From Coniella vitis (lineage: Eukaryota; Ascomycota; Sordariomycetes; Diaporthales; Schizoparmaceae), in NCBI GenBank assembly GCA_011317545.1, contig WUJK01000010.1, forward strand, positions 1,612,001 through 1,676,000: a DNA stretch of 64,000 bases, read 5' to 3'. Under the pieces are notes generated by a model. That model saw only the letters and a program-made list of their open reading frames with translations, was not told the DNA's origin and did not search any database. The position numbers were made by a program, and so were the translations under genes. Positions 35,201 to 47,566 of the stretch are shown here, piece after piece. The stretch's first letter is position 1. Each line of letters opens with the position of its first letter.

Positions 35201-38200
35201 CAAGAAGACCCTTTCTAATCCACCTTCGCTTTTCATCAGCTAATAAGTAAGTACTCTTGTTAGTGTTTTGGATATTCTCCACCACACACACACACACACA
35301 CCAGCAGAGAACGGCCGGAACGGACTTGGATTCGTGCTGTGCTTCTTTTTTATTTCAAACGTCGCTCGGCTCCGGGCCGGGCGCAGAGAGGAAAAAAGGG
35401 GGGCTGTCCCTAGGTCTTTTGTGCAGGGGACAGTTGACGGATCGATAGTCTTTTTCTTTTCTTTTTTTTTTTTTCTTTACGTAGAGGATATGATAGATAA
35501 TACCAAGGTACATAGTAAGTGAGTAACCCAAATTGGAAGCTACATAGTATAGACTGCCACCGCCCACCTGAATACATAGTATGCGTTTACACGACGTGTG
35601 CGTTGTTGGTAGGTAAGATGGAAAAGGAGGAGAGGAAGCACGCACACTGTCAGTCGATCGATGGAGCAAGAATCCTTTCGAGCGATCGCCTTGCCCGCCC
35701 TCTTCCTAGAAGAAGCAGACCATCAAAGCCTCTGCCCCCCCCCCCCCCAAAAAGAAAAACACATGTTGACGTGCAGTTGAGGAGTCATCTAGTATTTTTT
35801 GTTTTTTTCCCTTTATGAGGGTGCAATATCCAATCTGCATGGACGAGGCCAGAATCTTGCCTAATCCACTTGCTTGCGTTCTGTAACATGGTATGTAGGC
35901 TTGGGTGTGGAGACTGTTGCGGTGCGTCTTGACTGATCTGGCCGGGTGCTATCGGCGTTTATGTTTATGGTTGAATGGCTGGCTATATCTCAACCACACT
36001 AGGAAAAGGTCAGGCATCGCTTCCAGTCTCATCGAGCAGCGAACATATTGTATCGTCCAGTATCAGCAGAGGAGACTTGATGGGGTATTGCGAGCGAACG
36101 AGCCTCTCATTCCCAACCCTTGTTACCGAAAGGCGGTGGGAAGCCCAGATTCGGGTGAACCGGCCGGAAAGTATCAGGAGCAATAAGTCAGGGGTGTGTG
36201 ACTTAGTACCACTAAAATCTAAAGTATTATGACTACTATGATTTCATGCTGTTGTTACAACGTCCATGTGGGCATGTTGTTCCTGTTCCTGCACTTGCAC
36301 TTCGCATGTTGCGCCCAGCCCCGTGCTAATATTGACTTTGATAGGTATTCTTACTATTATCCATACTTGGCTTGAAACTGACCATAGAAAGTATGTCTTG
36401 TTCTTTGTTTCCTTCTCTCCTATACGGAGGAGTTCCTATTGGTGTATGGGGTTGGCTCCCTTTTGCGTGTAATAGAATGCCATGGTCAATAGGAAAAGGG
36501 GACTTTGCCTCCTCCTCAACTGCAACTGCACGAGTCAAGAAGCCTCGAGCATATCTCAAAAATCCTGTCAATGCTGAATCCCTTGTAGCTTGTTGTCCTT
36601 GGCTTACCATTGGGCCAACTATCAATGAACCAAGCGTAAACCCCGATTGTAGCTCTTGCGGCAATACTTGCGAGTATATCCCCGGACAGAACACTTATAC
36701 ACTATGTATGAGGATATACATGATAGGAGAAGTGCAACTGTAAATAAATTGGGTAGCATTCGACTATTGCTCGGCAGCGTTTCAGAGAAGTCAAAGACCT
36801 GGGCGACGAGACTAGAAGTTCATGTATCCTTTTTGCGATGATAGCATTCACATGACCAGTGCATATCGGCAATGACAATCCAGTAGAGTACAATTCAGCG
36901 CAATTGATAAAACTATGGCTGATGCTACCAATGCAACACTTGAACCCCACGTGTACTGTTATCCGTTAGGAGCCTAGCTCGTATGTACTCTTGGTCCTCT
37001 TCTATTGCTTTCTTTAGATACGTGCTAGTTCGCTCAACCTGACTGACTGCTAGTGCAGGATCTCGACGCAGTACAGTCTGACGCAGAGATGACAGGTTCC
37101 AAAACAGCACAAAAGTCATGGCTAAACACGGAAACTGTGACGACTTGTCGTATGTGTGAGCATCGATGCCATGAGGGATCGGGGCGGTGACTGTACGATA
37201 TTTGTCTGAGAACTTGCGAAAAGTTTCTCCGCCAGTGATGTTTGGTGGTCAAAAGCTCCTTTATCGCCAGCAGAGGCAAAACGTTCAGAGTCAAATGAGG
37301 AGACTGTGACGAGGGTAGGAAGAAGAAAGGGAAAAAAGAAGAAACGAAGATAAATGGCGTAGCATGAAATCGCTAGTCTATGCGCTGCTGTGTCCGCCCT
37401 TGCATAGGACTTTCTCTGTCGTAAGATACGAGTTCGTGATATTGTGCCATAAGTTGCCGACGAAAACATGGACATCGAGGTCTAGAATGTTGGACACTGA
37501 GTGGCAGAACCAAAAAGAATTCACGAGATCGACAAGAGACGCATCGCTGCTTCGAAGCCATGTGATGTATTCCAAATTACGTATCGCCGAGTAGTTGGTT
37601 TACAGTATAGCAAAAGTGAAGGTCGTAGGTCTCATGTCGCAGTCAGTGAGCATCATCAGCTCTTTCGCATACGTTTGTGACCTTTTGCCTCTGAAGCAGT
37701 TTCAGAGAGGTCCGTGTCACAGCATCCGGAGCATTCCAACCTCTCTGTGCGGTTGTACATGCCAATGACCAAAGACAGTCAAAGACAAGCGGGGTGGCGT
37801 GGTTTGAGCTGGGCAATGAGCCATTCATTGCGTCAATCAAGCCACTGAACTTCCCCTTGTGGAAATTTTGCCAATCACCTCTCTTGGTCTTCTCTGGTGT
37901 GCCTGTCTGTGACCAGTGACGAACGCCACAGGGAAGAATAGTCTCAGGTTCTTGACCCAGCTTCTTTCGGACGTGACCCCCCAGGAGAGCAACGAACTTC
38001 AACACGACCCTACTATATTGCAGTATGACACGAGCCTTCCACTTCAGCTAACGAACTACATACTCCTTCAGCAGAAAAGAATAGACGGGCAAGGAAGAGG
38101 GACAACTCGCAGTCGCTTTGCGAACACCTCAACCTCACGTGTGCCCCTTTCGACCATTATGTTTGTATGTGTTTTCAGCGTCGAAAGCTGCTTTGGAACT

Positions 38201-39157
38201 GCAAATATTTTGTGTCACTTGGCTCCATCCCATTCCGATATACATCACATTTTGTGGCTATCGTCGAGCAATGGCTACCATATCCACGTCAGGTGACCAC
38301 TACGCTATTTTGGCGCCTTTTTCCTTTTACTTCATCACTTCTTTTCCTCCCATGTGATGATTTGCCTGGTTTGGCCGCTATACCCGGGCCCTGGGGTGTA
38401 GAAGAACGAGAAGGGCAGCTACATCATTTGCAAATAATGGCACTTGACTTTGACCAAGGGAGTATAAGTACTTGTGAACGGAACATATATGTGCCTAGTT
38501 TCCAATCAAATCGCCAACATGGTTTCCTGTGGCTAGTTTCCCCTTCTAATAAAGTCCTGTACCCGTCTTTCTCCTTCCCTTCTTCCCTCTGTCTCTTGCT
38601 ATCTTGTGGGCTGGAACTGAGAAAGTGGCTCGTCAAAATGCTGACATCGAGTTCTCACGAGGCACCGTTTCGATATTTGCAGGTCTCAAAGACTCCATCA
38701 GCACCACTGCCGCAGTGGTTTTCACGAGAATTCTCTGGTGAGGTTTTCTGAGGGCCTTCCATTTTTCGCTCAGTGGCACCAGTTTGGACAGAGTTCTATG
38801 AACATTAGGGACGCTCAGACTCTCCTCTGCGGTAGCGTCGTCTGCATCTCACTCTTTGGAGTCGAGTAATCATCAAGGCTGTTGACGACACGGGTCTCAG
38901 AAGTTGCTCCACCCATCAACCGGCAACAGCAAGAGCATACGAGACGGATCAGAAGCAAAGGGGTGATGGCCTCTTGTTGGCACTTATAGGAGAGGTTTGG
39001 AGTTCCTCACATGGCCGTCTAGAAAGAAGTAGACATACTGGGTCGGCCTTTGTTTCTGACTTGTTGCTTGACATCTCTCAAGTCCTTTGAAAATGGTCAG
39101 TGTCAAGGTCAAGGTTGATATCACTGCACGTTTAACGAACTGGGAGTATTGTATTAG
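32238..39157. other. 6.9 kb gene desert
   Basis: No ORF here has domain character or splice-supported extension. It is rich in poly-T/poly-A tracts (for example 33070, 34370, 35060, 35460) and TACATAGT/ACTATGTA octamers, with a (CA)n at 35282 and a C-run near 35737. The base composition is not that of the RIP block: CA and TG are common. It may hold a long regulatory region or non-coding transcripts, but nothing specific can be shown. Confidence 0.5.
35282..35301. repeat. (CA)n microsatellite
   Basis: About nine CA units inside the gene desert. Confidence 0.9.
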
Positions 39158-39537
39158 TGGTGGCGGTGGATCATTATCCAGAGACCGACGAGGAGGTGGA
39201 GGGAGGGTTTGCAGGAGCGTATGGGGAGTTTTACGGGACTGTTGTTGAGAAGCACGGGAAGCCGTTTATGCTGGGGGAGACGGCGTATGGGGGTAGTATG
39301 GCTATGAAGGATCAGTGGGTGAAGCATGTTACGGATGGTGATTTTGGCGATTATCCTTTATATAAAGGGGCTATGTGGTTTGAGCAAGTCTGGATCCCTT
39401 TGCTTCCGTTCTTTGAATACTCTTCTAACTTCTGATTTACTTGTTCTTGCTACAGATATAACAAAGAGTCGGACTTTTACGTCGTTTACGAAGCAACCAG
39501 CAGTGCCTTGACGACGTTTGACAAGAACTTTTATTAA
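39158..39537 (+). pseudogene. 3' fragment of a glycoside-hydrolase-like gene with a GC-AG intron
   Basis: Two exons encode only the C-terminal part of a secreted-type glycosidase fold. Exon a, 39158-39383, encodes VAVDHYPETDEEVEGGF, GKPFMLGETAYGG, KDQWVKHV and YKGAMWFE; exon b, 39456-39537, encodes YNKESDFYVVYEA and ends at TAA. The intron 39384-39455 begins GCAAGT, has a CTAAC branch and ends ACAG; with the GC donor the frame joins to give WFEYNKESDF, typical of (beta/alpha)8 glycosidase C-termini. The final Glu-containing strand (MLGET) could hold the catalytic nucleophile. I could find no upstream exons for the missing N-terminal two thirds, so it looks like a truncated remnant. The GH family number is not certain; GH26-like is my best guess. 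Confidence 0.6.
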
Positions 39538-40283
39538 CGGGACATGTCTCTCTGTTTATTCTTTTATTTTCTTGTTATTATTTGTTTTTCTTCCTCATCC
39601 TTTATATTTGCTGTTTGAATTTTGCTTTATTTCAGGACCAACATTTTCAATTCAGGGGGACAACAGGGTAAATGCGCAGCAGACCATGATTCCCGTGTAT
39701 ACCACGGAAGCTTGTACCGATCCAGGATTCTAGGAGCTCATGATATAATCTTGGTGCGAAGCGTTGCATATGTGGGCGACAGAGACGTATGGACATATAT
39801 CGAGGATATAATGATACCATAGTGTGCAGAGTTATTTAATAGAACTACTTGAAACTTCACGAGCCCATGATGTTCATACTATTGAATACTAATCAGCATC
39901 CATTCATACTGACTCGTAAGAGTAGCAATACCTATTCATGGTTACAGCCTCGTTATAAAGGAATTTGAGAGAGAGCCGGAAACAATGTTATAGAAATGAT
40001 AATCAATGAGCCACACCATAGGCTTATACAATCCCTTCTGGATCATTTCCCTCACGATCTCAGTTGGCCCATTCCAAGGAGCCGGAGACACAAAGCTCTT
40101 CAAAAAGGAACGACATTACAATTCAAGCGTCTAGCCCTGACCAGCATCACAATGTAACAAAAGCCAGTGGTCATTCATGGCTTCACTGGCTGAACTATAT
40201 ACACAGGGTTGGTTTCCCTTCCAAATGCTCTGTCGAACTTCTTCTCCCACAACGTGTTATCAAAAACCCAACAGATCGACACC
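39538..40283. other. Intergenic region, no gene seen
   Basis: An AT-leaning spacer between the glycosidase fragment and the 3' end of the FAD monooxygenase gene. No feature was recognised. Confidence 0.5.
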
Positions 40284-41355
40284 CTACAAGCGTACCTCCC
40301 GATACGCATCATGCGTCCAATACTTTTTCCCATTCGCAAACGCCCTCTCGAGGTGTTTCCGCGCCCGGGCTGCCATAATCTCCTCGAATGCACGCACCGT
40401 CTCGGCCTTGAGCCCCCTTTCCACAATCAGCGCCGCAAGATCGATGGCATCCCGGATAGCAAGGTCCCCGCCTGCCTGGCCCATGGGACTCATGGCATGT
40501 GCAGCGTCGCCTAGAATCGTCACCATGTTGTTGTTGTTGTTGTTGTTCCTGTCGTTGTTATTGTCGTCGTCGTTGCTGCCACCGCCGCCGAGGGCAGGGC
40601 CAGAGGCAGGAAGAGCATCGTGGGCAATGGGCAACTCGATATCCGGCTTACTCGAAATAACCGGTATACATGCCGAGAGCTCATAATCCGCCGCGTCCAG
40701 AATCATCCTAAGTTGCGGGTGCCAGGCGGCCGAGATGCGCGCCATCATCTCTCGTCGTTCAGGCCCTGTGTGTGGCAGCGGGCGGCCCTCGTGCGGTGGC
40801 GCGGTAGCGATGGCCCAGTAGATGTAGTCGCTAAAGTCAAACCGGGCGCGCAGGCTGTCCAGTGCTTTGGCTTTTGATTCTTCTTTTGATCCTGTTGTTG
40901 TTGTGATCATCGGTGCTGTCGAGGCTGTGTGGCGGCCGCCCTCGCCCCATGTAATCGCCTCAAAAACACCCTGCGCATCCGCCTCACGGTCCGCCGCCAG
41001 GAACCACGACAGCGCCTCCGCCGGCAACGCCTCCCGCAGCGCGGTCGTCAGCGGTGTGCGGCCCCAGGTGATGACGCGGTTGAGGTCGAGCAGGTGGCGC
41101 GTGGGCTGGAGCTGGCGGCGCACGCGGCTGCGGATGCCATCTGCGCCGACGAGCAAGGCGCCGCGCGCCGTGGAGCCGTCTGTAAAGGTCACGCTCACCA
41201 CAGAGGAGGAAGAAGAGCCAGGCTCGGCGGGCTGGACTCTGTAGCTGGCGAGTTCCTTGCCGTGGCTCATGTGCGCGTCGAGGCCTGTTTCGAGCACAGC
41301 GCGGATCCAAGCGCGGTCGATGGGGGTAGAGCGGGCGCGTGGCGCAGATGGTGGC

Positions 41356-41390
<35 letters not shown>

Positions 41391-41750
41391 TATATCAGTA
41401 GCAGTGGTGGTTGTTATGGAAGCCGAGTCCGAAGGGTAGGCGTCAAACTGGAACAGCCTCGCGTCCGGATACCGCAGCACGGTATTGGGCTGCGCCTGGA
41501 CCGGCGCCGTGCGCACAAGCAAGTCTGCCACTTCAGGCCCGAGGGCCCGGCGCAGCGCCGCGAAGGCTTCCTCCGAGATGCGGAAGCGGTGGCCTTGGCG
41601 CTGGTGGGCGCGTGGCTGGCGCTCGTAGACGTGGAAGGCGATCTTGTGGCGCAAGAGCGCTTGCGCGAGGGTCAGGCCGCCTATCCCGGCGCCGATGATG
41701 ATGATGGGCAGCAGGTGAGTTGGTGGCGGTGCTGCTGGTGTGTCGTCCAT
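40284..41750 (-). CDS. FAD-dependent monooxygenase (salicylate/aromatic hydroxylase-like group A)
   Basis: A single-exon gene of 488 aa. The Rossmann FAD motif IIIIGAGIGGLTLAQAL starts near residue 16 and ends with the acidic VYERQP. The middle carries the DG motif LLVGADGIRSRVRRQL and the C-terminal third the GD motif TILGDAAHAMSPMGQAGG, which binds FAD phosphate and ribose. Two low-complexity inserts come from trinucleotide repeats: Asn-Ser repeats near residue 125 and Asp/Asn runs near residue 403. Such enzymes hydroxylate aromatic or polyketide substrates using NAD(P)H and O2; the substrate is not predictable. I chose the ATG at 41750, just before the FAD motif, over an in-frame ATG at 41894 that would add a Lys-rich stretch. 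No biosynthetic partner genes flank it. Confidence 0.9.
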
Positions 41751-42183
41751 GTTTGTTTTTGAAGGGGGAATGTTTCTTTTTCTTTTCTGTCTGTTTTCCT
41801 TTCTTCTTTCCGTTTTCTTTTTCTTTGCCTTCTTTTGCCAGTCAGAGGTTGTGGGTGTTGTGTATAGTCTACACGGAATATCCCGAGAATTCAAAGGGTT
41901 TTGTGGTGGTTGATGTTGATGATAGTCGCTGGAGGTTATTCAAGACAGTGGCCGTGGTGACGATCTACAGTCCCGTCCGTATCTAGATATAAACAACAAC
42001 AGCAAGAAGAAGAAGAATTCTTATCAGACTTCTATACAATACCAATACAATCAAACGCAACATTCCAACCAGACAACAACATCCACTTTATATAGACGAT
42101 AGCAAGGACCGACACCATTTCAGGAGAGCAATAACTAATAAGACAAGAAAGGAAACCAAGAACAAGTCTCACGACGCACGCAC

Positions 42184-42207
42184 GCATGCATGCATGCATG
42201 CATGCAT
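42184..42207. repeat. (GCAT)n tetranucleotide repeat
   Basis: Six GCAT units, self-complementary and able to form a hairpin. Confidence 0.92.
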
Positions 42208-43154
42208 TTCGGCACTCGCTCTTTTCAAAGACTAACCTATACCCCCCCCCCCAAAAAAAACGGCCCAGGAGGCCCGACATCCACAATGCCCTTTCTCTAC
42301 ATAGTACATAGTACAACACAGCCCATCACTATTTGATCAATGCTAATCCAATTTCGATCCCACCAGATATCATTTTCACATAGTATTCTTTAACACGGAC
42401 CTGGAATGGTCTAATAATGTTGATTATCTGGATATCCTCCCATTACTACGTATAAAGAAAAGCCTTAATAATAATCCTCCGTCCCGGTTAGAACCCATTC
42501 TTCTTTTTTTTTTTCTAAAAAAAAAAATAAATAAATAAATTAAAAACAAGCCCACTTCCCTCGGTTCGGATTTTAGCACGCGTCATGCACCGGCACCCAA
42601 AAACGGTATCTCATCCCGAGCGGTTGGGACCTCTCTGACGAGGGAAATTTATAGTCAAGATTCTCTTGATGATTAGAAAGGTATCCAGCTCCCTGTTTCA
42701 GATGGAGACCAGCTGAATAAGTCATAAACACAAAACGCGTAGATAGGATTCTCTCAAAGGAGTAGATACTTGGATATCCGTGCCTGGTATTTTGTGCCCA
42801 TGCCCGAGGAGGACTGAGAAAGCTGGTAATATTGATGGTTCACAAGCCTAAGCGGTGGGACAAGTCCTGTAGAGGAGTTGCGAGTACGGTTTCTAAAAGG
42901 TGAATTCAAGTGCCTGTCGATCAAGTAATATAGACTATTCAGAAACCCTCGGCTGTATTTAGCAAATGTAGCCCATCCAACAATGATTAAGTCAAATCGG
43001 CAGTTCGCCTCTCTTACAGAGCATCAACCTCAAGCGCATGTCATAGCACTCCCAACATTATTTGCAAAGATACTTCCCAATAAGGGGAGTCTCTTTTTTC
43101 CTAAAGAAAAAAGAATCCCCAAAGAACACCCAGCAGTAATAGCGGTCAACCTCC

Positions 43155-43201
<47 letters not shown>
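43155..43201. repeat. T20-A27 palindromic homopolymer pair
   Basis: Twenty T are followed immediately by 27 A, a perfect inverted repeat with no spacer. Confidence 0.9.
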
Positions 43202-44210
43202 CCCCCATTTAACACTATCATCCTGCAAATCTGACGCCTATCTTTTCGAATCACCATCCATATCCATCCATCCATCCAATCCCCTTGTTGTAATAATCTC
43301 AGCGCGCGCTCCCTCGGATCTCGCCCATCTTAAAAAGACACACACACAGTAGCGAACAGGGCTACCGCGGCGGGCGGCGGCAGCGGCAGCGGGACGACTC
43401 CCGAGTTCGGCGAATGCCGCTGTACGTAGATCCTCTTGTACACGCTACTCTGGTTGTATATTCTGTTCCAATGTGTACAAGTTGTACTCCTTCAGTAGGT
43501 TGGGCATTAAGCTAGTTTATACCGAGGCACGTCTATTGAACGAACCTGCGCCTTGCAAATACATCAACCTTGAAACAAACTCTTTCTTATATCTCGCTGT
43601 CGAAGCAGGGATATCACTAGACAAGTCACTCCAAGTACAGGTTCAACTCCGATTGAGACGGAGGATATAAAATGTCAATGACACAGAGTAATGAAGAAAG
43701 AATGGTTCAGGGAGTACAGAAAACATGTATCCATGCATGCCAGTTGTGAGGACAAGTAGCAAGGTAGAAATAAATCGTCCAGGGCCTCTACAAAGGCCTT
43801 TCAAAATAGAGACAGAGTATCATGAGTGAATATGTGTTCTTATATGATAGAATTATAATCAGATATGAGCTAGACTATAAACTATGAATGCTCCCAGACC
43901 TCTAGCGATACTCTGATCTTTGCAGACCAAACATGTGGGCCCAAGTGTTGATCGCAGAAAATCCAACCACCATAAACCCAACCCGTCTCCCAAACCTTCA
44001 CACAGCCCGCCTATTCACGAGCCAAATTCCAGCTCACATCCAACAGCGCCCAAAGCATCCCGGACCAAATACCCCCTTCCAGCCACAAGTACCTCATACC
44101 AACACAATAACTCCACTCACGCCATACAAGTCTGATCTATTCTTGGTGTCTTTAATGTTCTCCTTTTTCTTTTTCCAATTCCTACTTCTTTTCTTGTTCT
44201 CTGGTCATGC

Positions 44211-47200
44211 TTATTCAGTGGGTATGTGTCCTTCAACAGCGCTTAGAGCCGCCAGATTGACTTCACCCATGCTCAGGACACCACCTCCCGATGCGCCAGT
44301 TCCACTAGAGCCAACACCAGCCAAGAGGGCCACCGCGTCGACAACATCCTCAGGCTCCAGCAAGTGCCATCGTGCCAGCGTGACCTTGGTGCTAGCTCCT
44401 ACAGTCACGGTGAATACATGGCCCGGCTGGACCTTGGCCTCTTCGCCCTTGTCGGACGAGGCGCTCAGACCATTGAGCGCGCGGAACATGTCTTCGTCGG
44501 TGAAATCATCCCCCAGACACAGAACAAACTCCAGCTTGGAGTCCTTGTCCGAGTCGGCAGACGCTTCCGGGTGCGAGCCCGGAAGGTGGGTGATATCATT
44601 GTGGTAGCTGTTGACAAGTCGCTTGGCAATCTCACCCTTGTTGATAAAGGTTGGCCGCACTTCAATGTTGGCCTTGCCAGGCATGACATCCACATCCCAC
44701 TTGCGGGCAACCGTTGCCTCGAGCTCCTTCTGGCATTCGTGAGCCAACTGCGGTCCTTGCTCCGGATCAGCGAGACGGTAGTGCCAGGTGAGTGCGCATC
44801 GCTTGCGCTCAATGAAGGAGCCTGTTTGACGTGCCTTGTTAGTGGATTGAATCAGTCAAACGTAGATAGCTCAGATTCACAACGTACCAGGGCATCTGTC
44901 AGTATAAGATTGGAACACATCCATAACCTCGTTTTGCCAGCCCATGTCAAAAGTCTCGGCAAGGTTCTCCCACTCCTTGGATCCAGGATGTCTCATGAAG
45001 CTTCCGTGCTCGGCGCTGAAGCCAAGCTCCTCGATATGGCCCAGGTGCTGGGTCAGGAAAGCTTGATCTCTGCCCGAAATGATCCAAACAGCATTGTGGT
45101 GGTCGGACGCGAGCGTCTGAAGCGTATTGATGACACGGTGGCTAGGAATGGCGGCAGAGGGCTCCTTGACAATCGGCGTAAGAGTGCCGTCATAGTCAAA
45201 CATAAACAGCCGCTTCTTGGCATTCCGGTAAGTCTGAAGCATCGAAGCGCGGTCCAGCAGAGGAGTCGACATGATCTTCTTGGAGCTGCCGAGAACGTCA
45301 ACGAGGCGGGTGAGGAGCGAGTTGACCCAGTGCTGCACGTTCTTGGTGGTGACATGGCGGTACAGTGACTGCTGCATGGCGTGGCGACTCTCTTCGGCCA
45401 TGGTCAGGGCATTGTTGATTTCATCGGCAACACCAGACAGGTCCCAAGGGTTGATGTGAATAGCATCCTTGAGACTGCCAGCCGTGCCACTGAATTCAGA
45501 CAAAATCAAAGGACCATTCTTTTCGCGCTGGCAGATAATATACTCCAAGCTGGTTGTGTTCATGCCATCGCGGACCGAAGTTATCAGTCCAATGTCTGCA
45601 GCCCTCAGCAGGGCAAAGTATTCGTCCTGGCTAAGATACTGCGGGAAATGCTGTACGGGGTCGTACCCGAGATGGCCATAGGTGCCGTGGATGCGGCCAA
45701 TCCATTCGTTGACGCGATTGGCAATCTTGTTCTCAGGGTCTTCTTGCTCCTCGTCAGAAGAGGTTGGGCTTGTAACCTGGATCAAAACCACCTTCTCCCG
45801 CCAGTCCGGGTATAACTCCAGGAAACGGTCAAAGGCCATGAGTTTCTGGGCGACACCGCGCACACTATCCAGACGGTCTCTTCCGACAATGAGCTTCTTG
45901 CCCGCATACAGCTTCTTGAGTGCCTGGACTTTTTCGTCTACAGCAGGGCAAAAGGCCATTGACTCGACCTTTTTGGCGTCGATTCCAATCGGGAAAACGC
46001 CCACCTCAACTCTTGAGCCAAACGTTTCCACACCTCCCGAGTCGGATGGGTACGAACATATACGCGTGCAGCAGGAGCTGAAATGTCTGCTGTAACTGTA
46101 GCTCTGGAAACCAACCATGTTGGAACCAAGCACTCCCTCGAGAATCTCCTTGCGACGCGGAAGACAGCGCAGAAACTCGCTCGATGGGAAAGGAGCGTGC
46201 AGGAAGAAGCTGATGTACATGTGAGGGACCCTCTGGCGCAGCATACTCGGCAGGAGCATCAGGTAGTAGTCGTGAACAATCACAATGTCGCCGGGTTTGT
46301 AGAGCTCAAGAATGCGGTTGGCAAACTTTTGGTTCATCCGATAGTAATCAGCCCATTGCATACGCTCCTTGCGCCCATCAGAGGGGATGGGCGTCTTGTA
46401 GTGGAACAGGGTGTAAAGATCATGCTCGGCATAGCGCCTCCATCTGCCCTGGTCCTTCAGCAGGATACCATCTTCTTGGTTTTCCGTGTCATCGGCGAGC
46501 CAAACAGGCACAGTCTTGATCTTCTTATCGTGAGATAGCTGGTACTCTAGCCGCTGCATATCCTCCTTTGGTATCCATAGGCCGTCTCGAATGGGTGGGG
46601 TGGGCAAGGGCTTTTCGCTGCTGTCGACAGGAACGGGCGCAGAGAGCTTGTTGAGGCCAGGCAAATGGGCAGTCGTCAGAGGAGGAGTGCCGGGCGGAGA
46701 TGGAACGTCGGACGGCGCGTCAATTTCGCCGGTCCAGGCCACAGTCAAGTGATTCCACGAGCAACCCTCGGAAGAGAGGTAACCCAGACCGTCAAAGAGG
46801 GCAGATTGACCGCGTCGAGTTTTGAGTTCCTGTATGGAAAGGAAAGAAGAAAAAAAGAGAGAAATGCCAGTTAGCAGCTTTTTTCACGACAAAACTTCTA
46901 GTGACTGGAGAATGCCCCAATGATTGTGTGCTGGAAGGCGGAAGATAGACCAAAACTCACCCAATCGGCGCCTTTGCGGTATTTGAGCGAATGCGGCATA
47001 TTGAAGGTCGCTGATATAACGTTGCCGCTAAGGGCGAGAGAGGGGTGGGCAGCGCGCATATCGCTAATGGACTGTGTTCTACCGTGGCTGGACCTGCTCA
47101 TGCGGCGCAGAATGTCGTGGCCCGAAAGCTGGGAGGCGTCTGCGCCGCTGCGAGGCTCGTCGGCAGCCATGTTATCGTCGAGGAGGTCGGGAGAGGTGAT

Positions 47201-47566
47201 GACGTCTGCGTGCGGGCGGGCGTTGAAGTAGCCTGCTGGACTGGAGGGTTCGTCGCCGTTGTCGTCCAAGCTATCGCCGGAGGATTCTGGCGAGTAGGTT
47301 CTGTGGGCGATGCCTGGGGTGACGGGGACGTCTGTGACGGAAGGGCGCAGATGGGCAGGCAGAGAAGACTCGGTGAGCATGCGATCCTGAAGCGACGGGC
47401 GCTGTTGGGACGAAGAAGCATGGGAAGCAGAGGTTCTTGAGTCAACCGACGGCGGGTGCGCGGGAGTGGAGAACCTGACATGGCCCGATTCAGTTGGCGC
47501 ATCTCCCTGGCCCTTGCCCGCGTCCGGGTCTAGGCCTGTTGGTGTCGAGCCAGCGGGGGCGGCCAT
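44211..47566 (-). CDS. tps2: Trehalose-6-phosphate phosphatase with GT20 domain (Tps2 type)
   Basis: Dephosphorylates trehalose-6-phosphate to trehalose in the cytosol as part of the trehalose synthase complex. Exons: 47566..46961, 46829..44888 and 44821..44211; introns 46960..46830 and 44887..44822; 1052 aa. The first 180 residues are Ser/Pro-rich and disordered. The GT20 (synthase-like) domain follows: PGDIVIVHDYYLMLLPSML, FFLHAPFPSSEF, VGRDRLDSVRGV and SVRDGMNTTSLEYIICQ. The HAD phosphatase domain spans the last intron: LFMFDYDGTLTP (nucleophile Asp and second Asp), WIISGRDQAFL and LCLGDDFTDEDMF. All phosphatase motifs are intact. Start chosen at 47566 (ATGGCC); an in-frame ATG at 47818 would add an unlikely Cys/Ser-rich segment. 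Confidence 0.96.

Larger units (their letters stand above)
41751..44210. other. Intergenic region with simple repeats, no gene seen
   Basis: It carries the FAD monooxygenase promoter, a (GCAT)n tract, homopolymers, a T20A27 palindrome and a GC-rich island at about 43365-43425. No ORF has domain character. Confidence 0.5.

Noticed and set aside
42184..42207. GCAT repeat considered as a CRISPR-like or regulatory array
   Set aside because: It is a simple tetranucleotide microsatellite without spacers, in a eukaryotic genome.
24437..44210. Possible secondary-metabolite or aromatic-degradation cluster (dioxygenase, methyltransferase, FAD monooxygenase)
   Set aside because: The genes are separated by housekeeping genes and long gaps, and no backbone synthase, transporter or dedicated regulator lies among them.
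44364..45368. 334-codon + strand ORF
   Set aside because: Antisense shadow of the tps2 phosphatase region.
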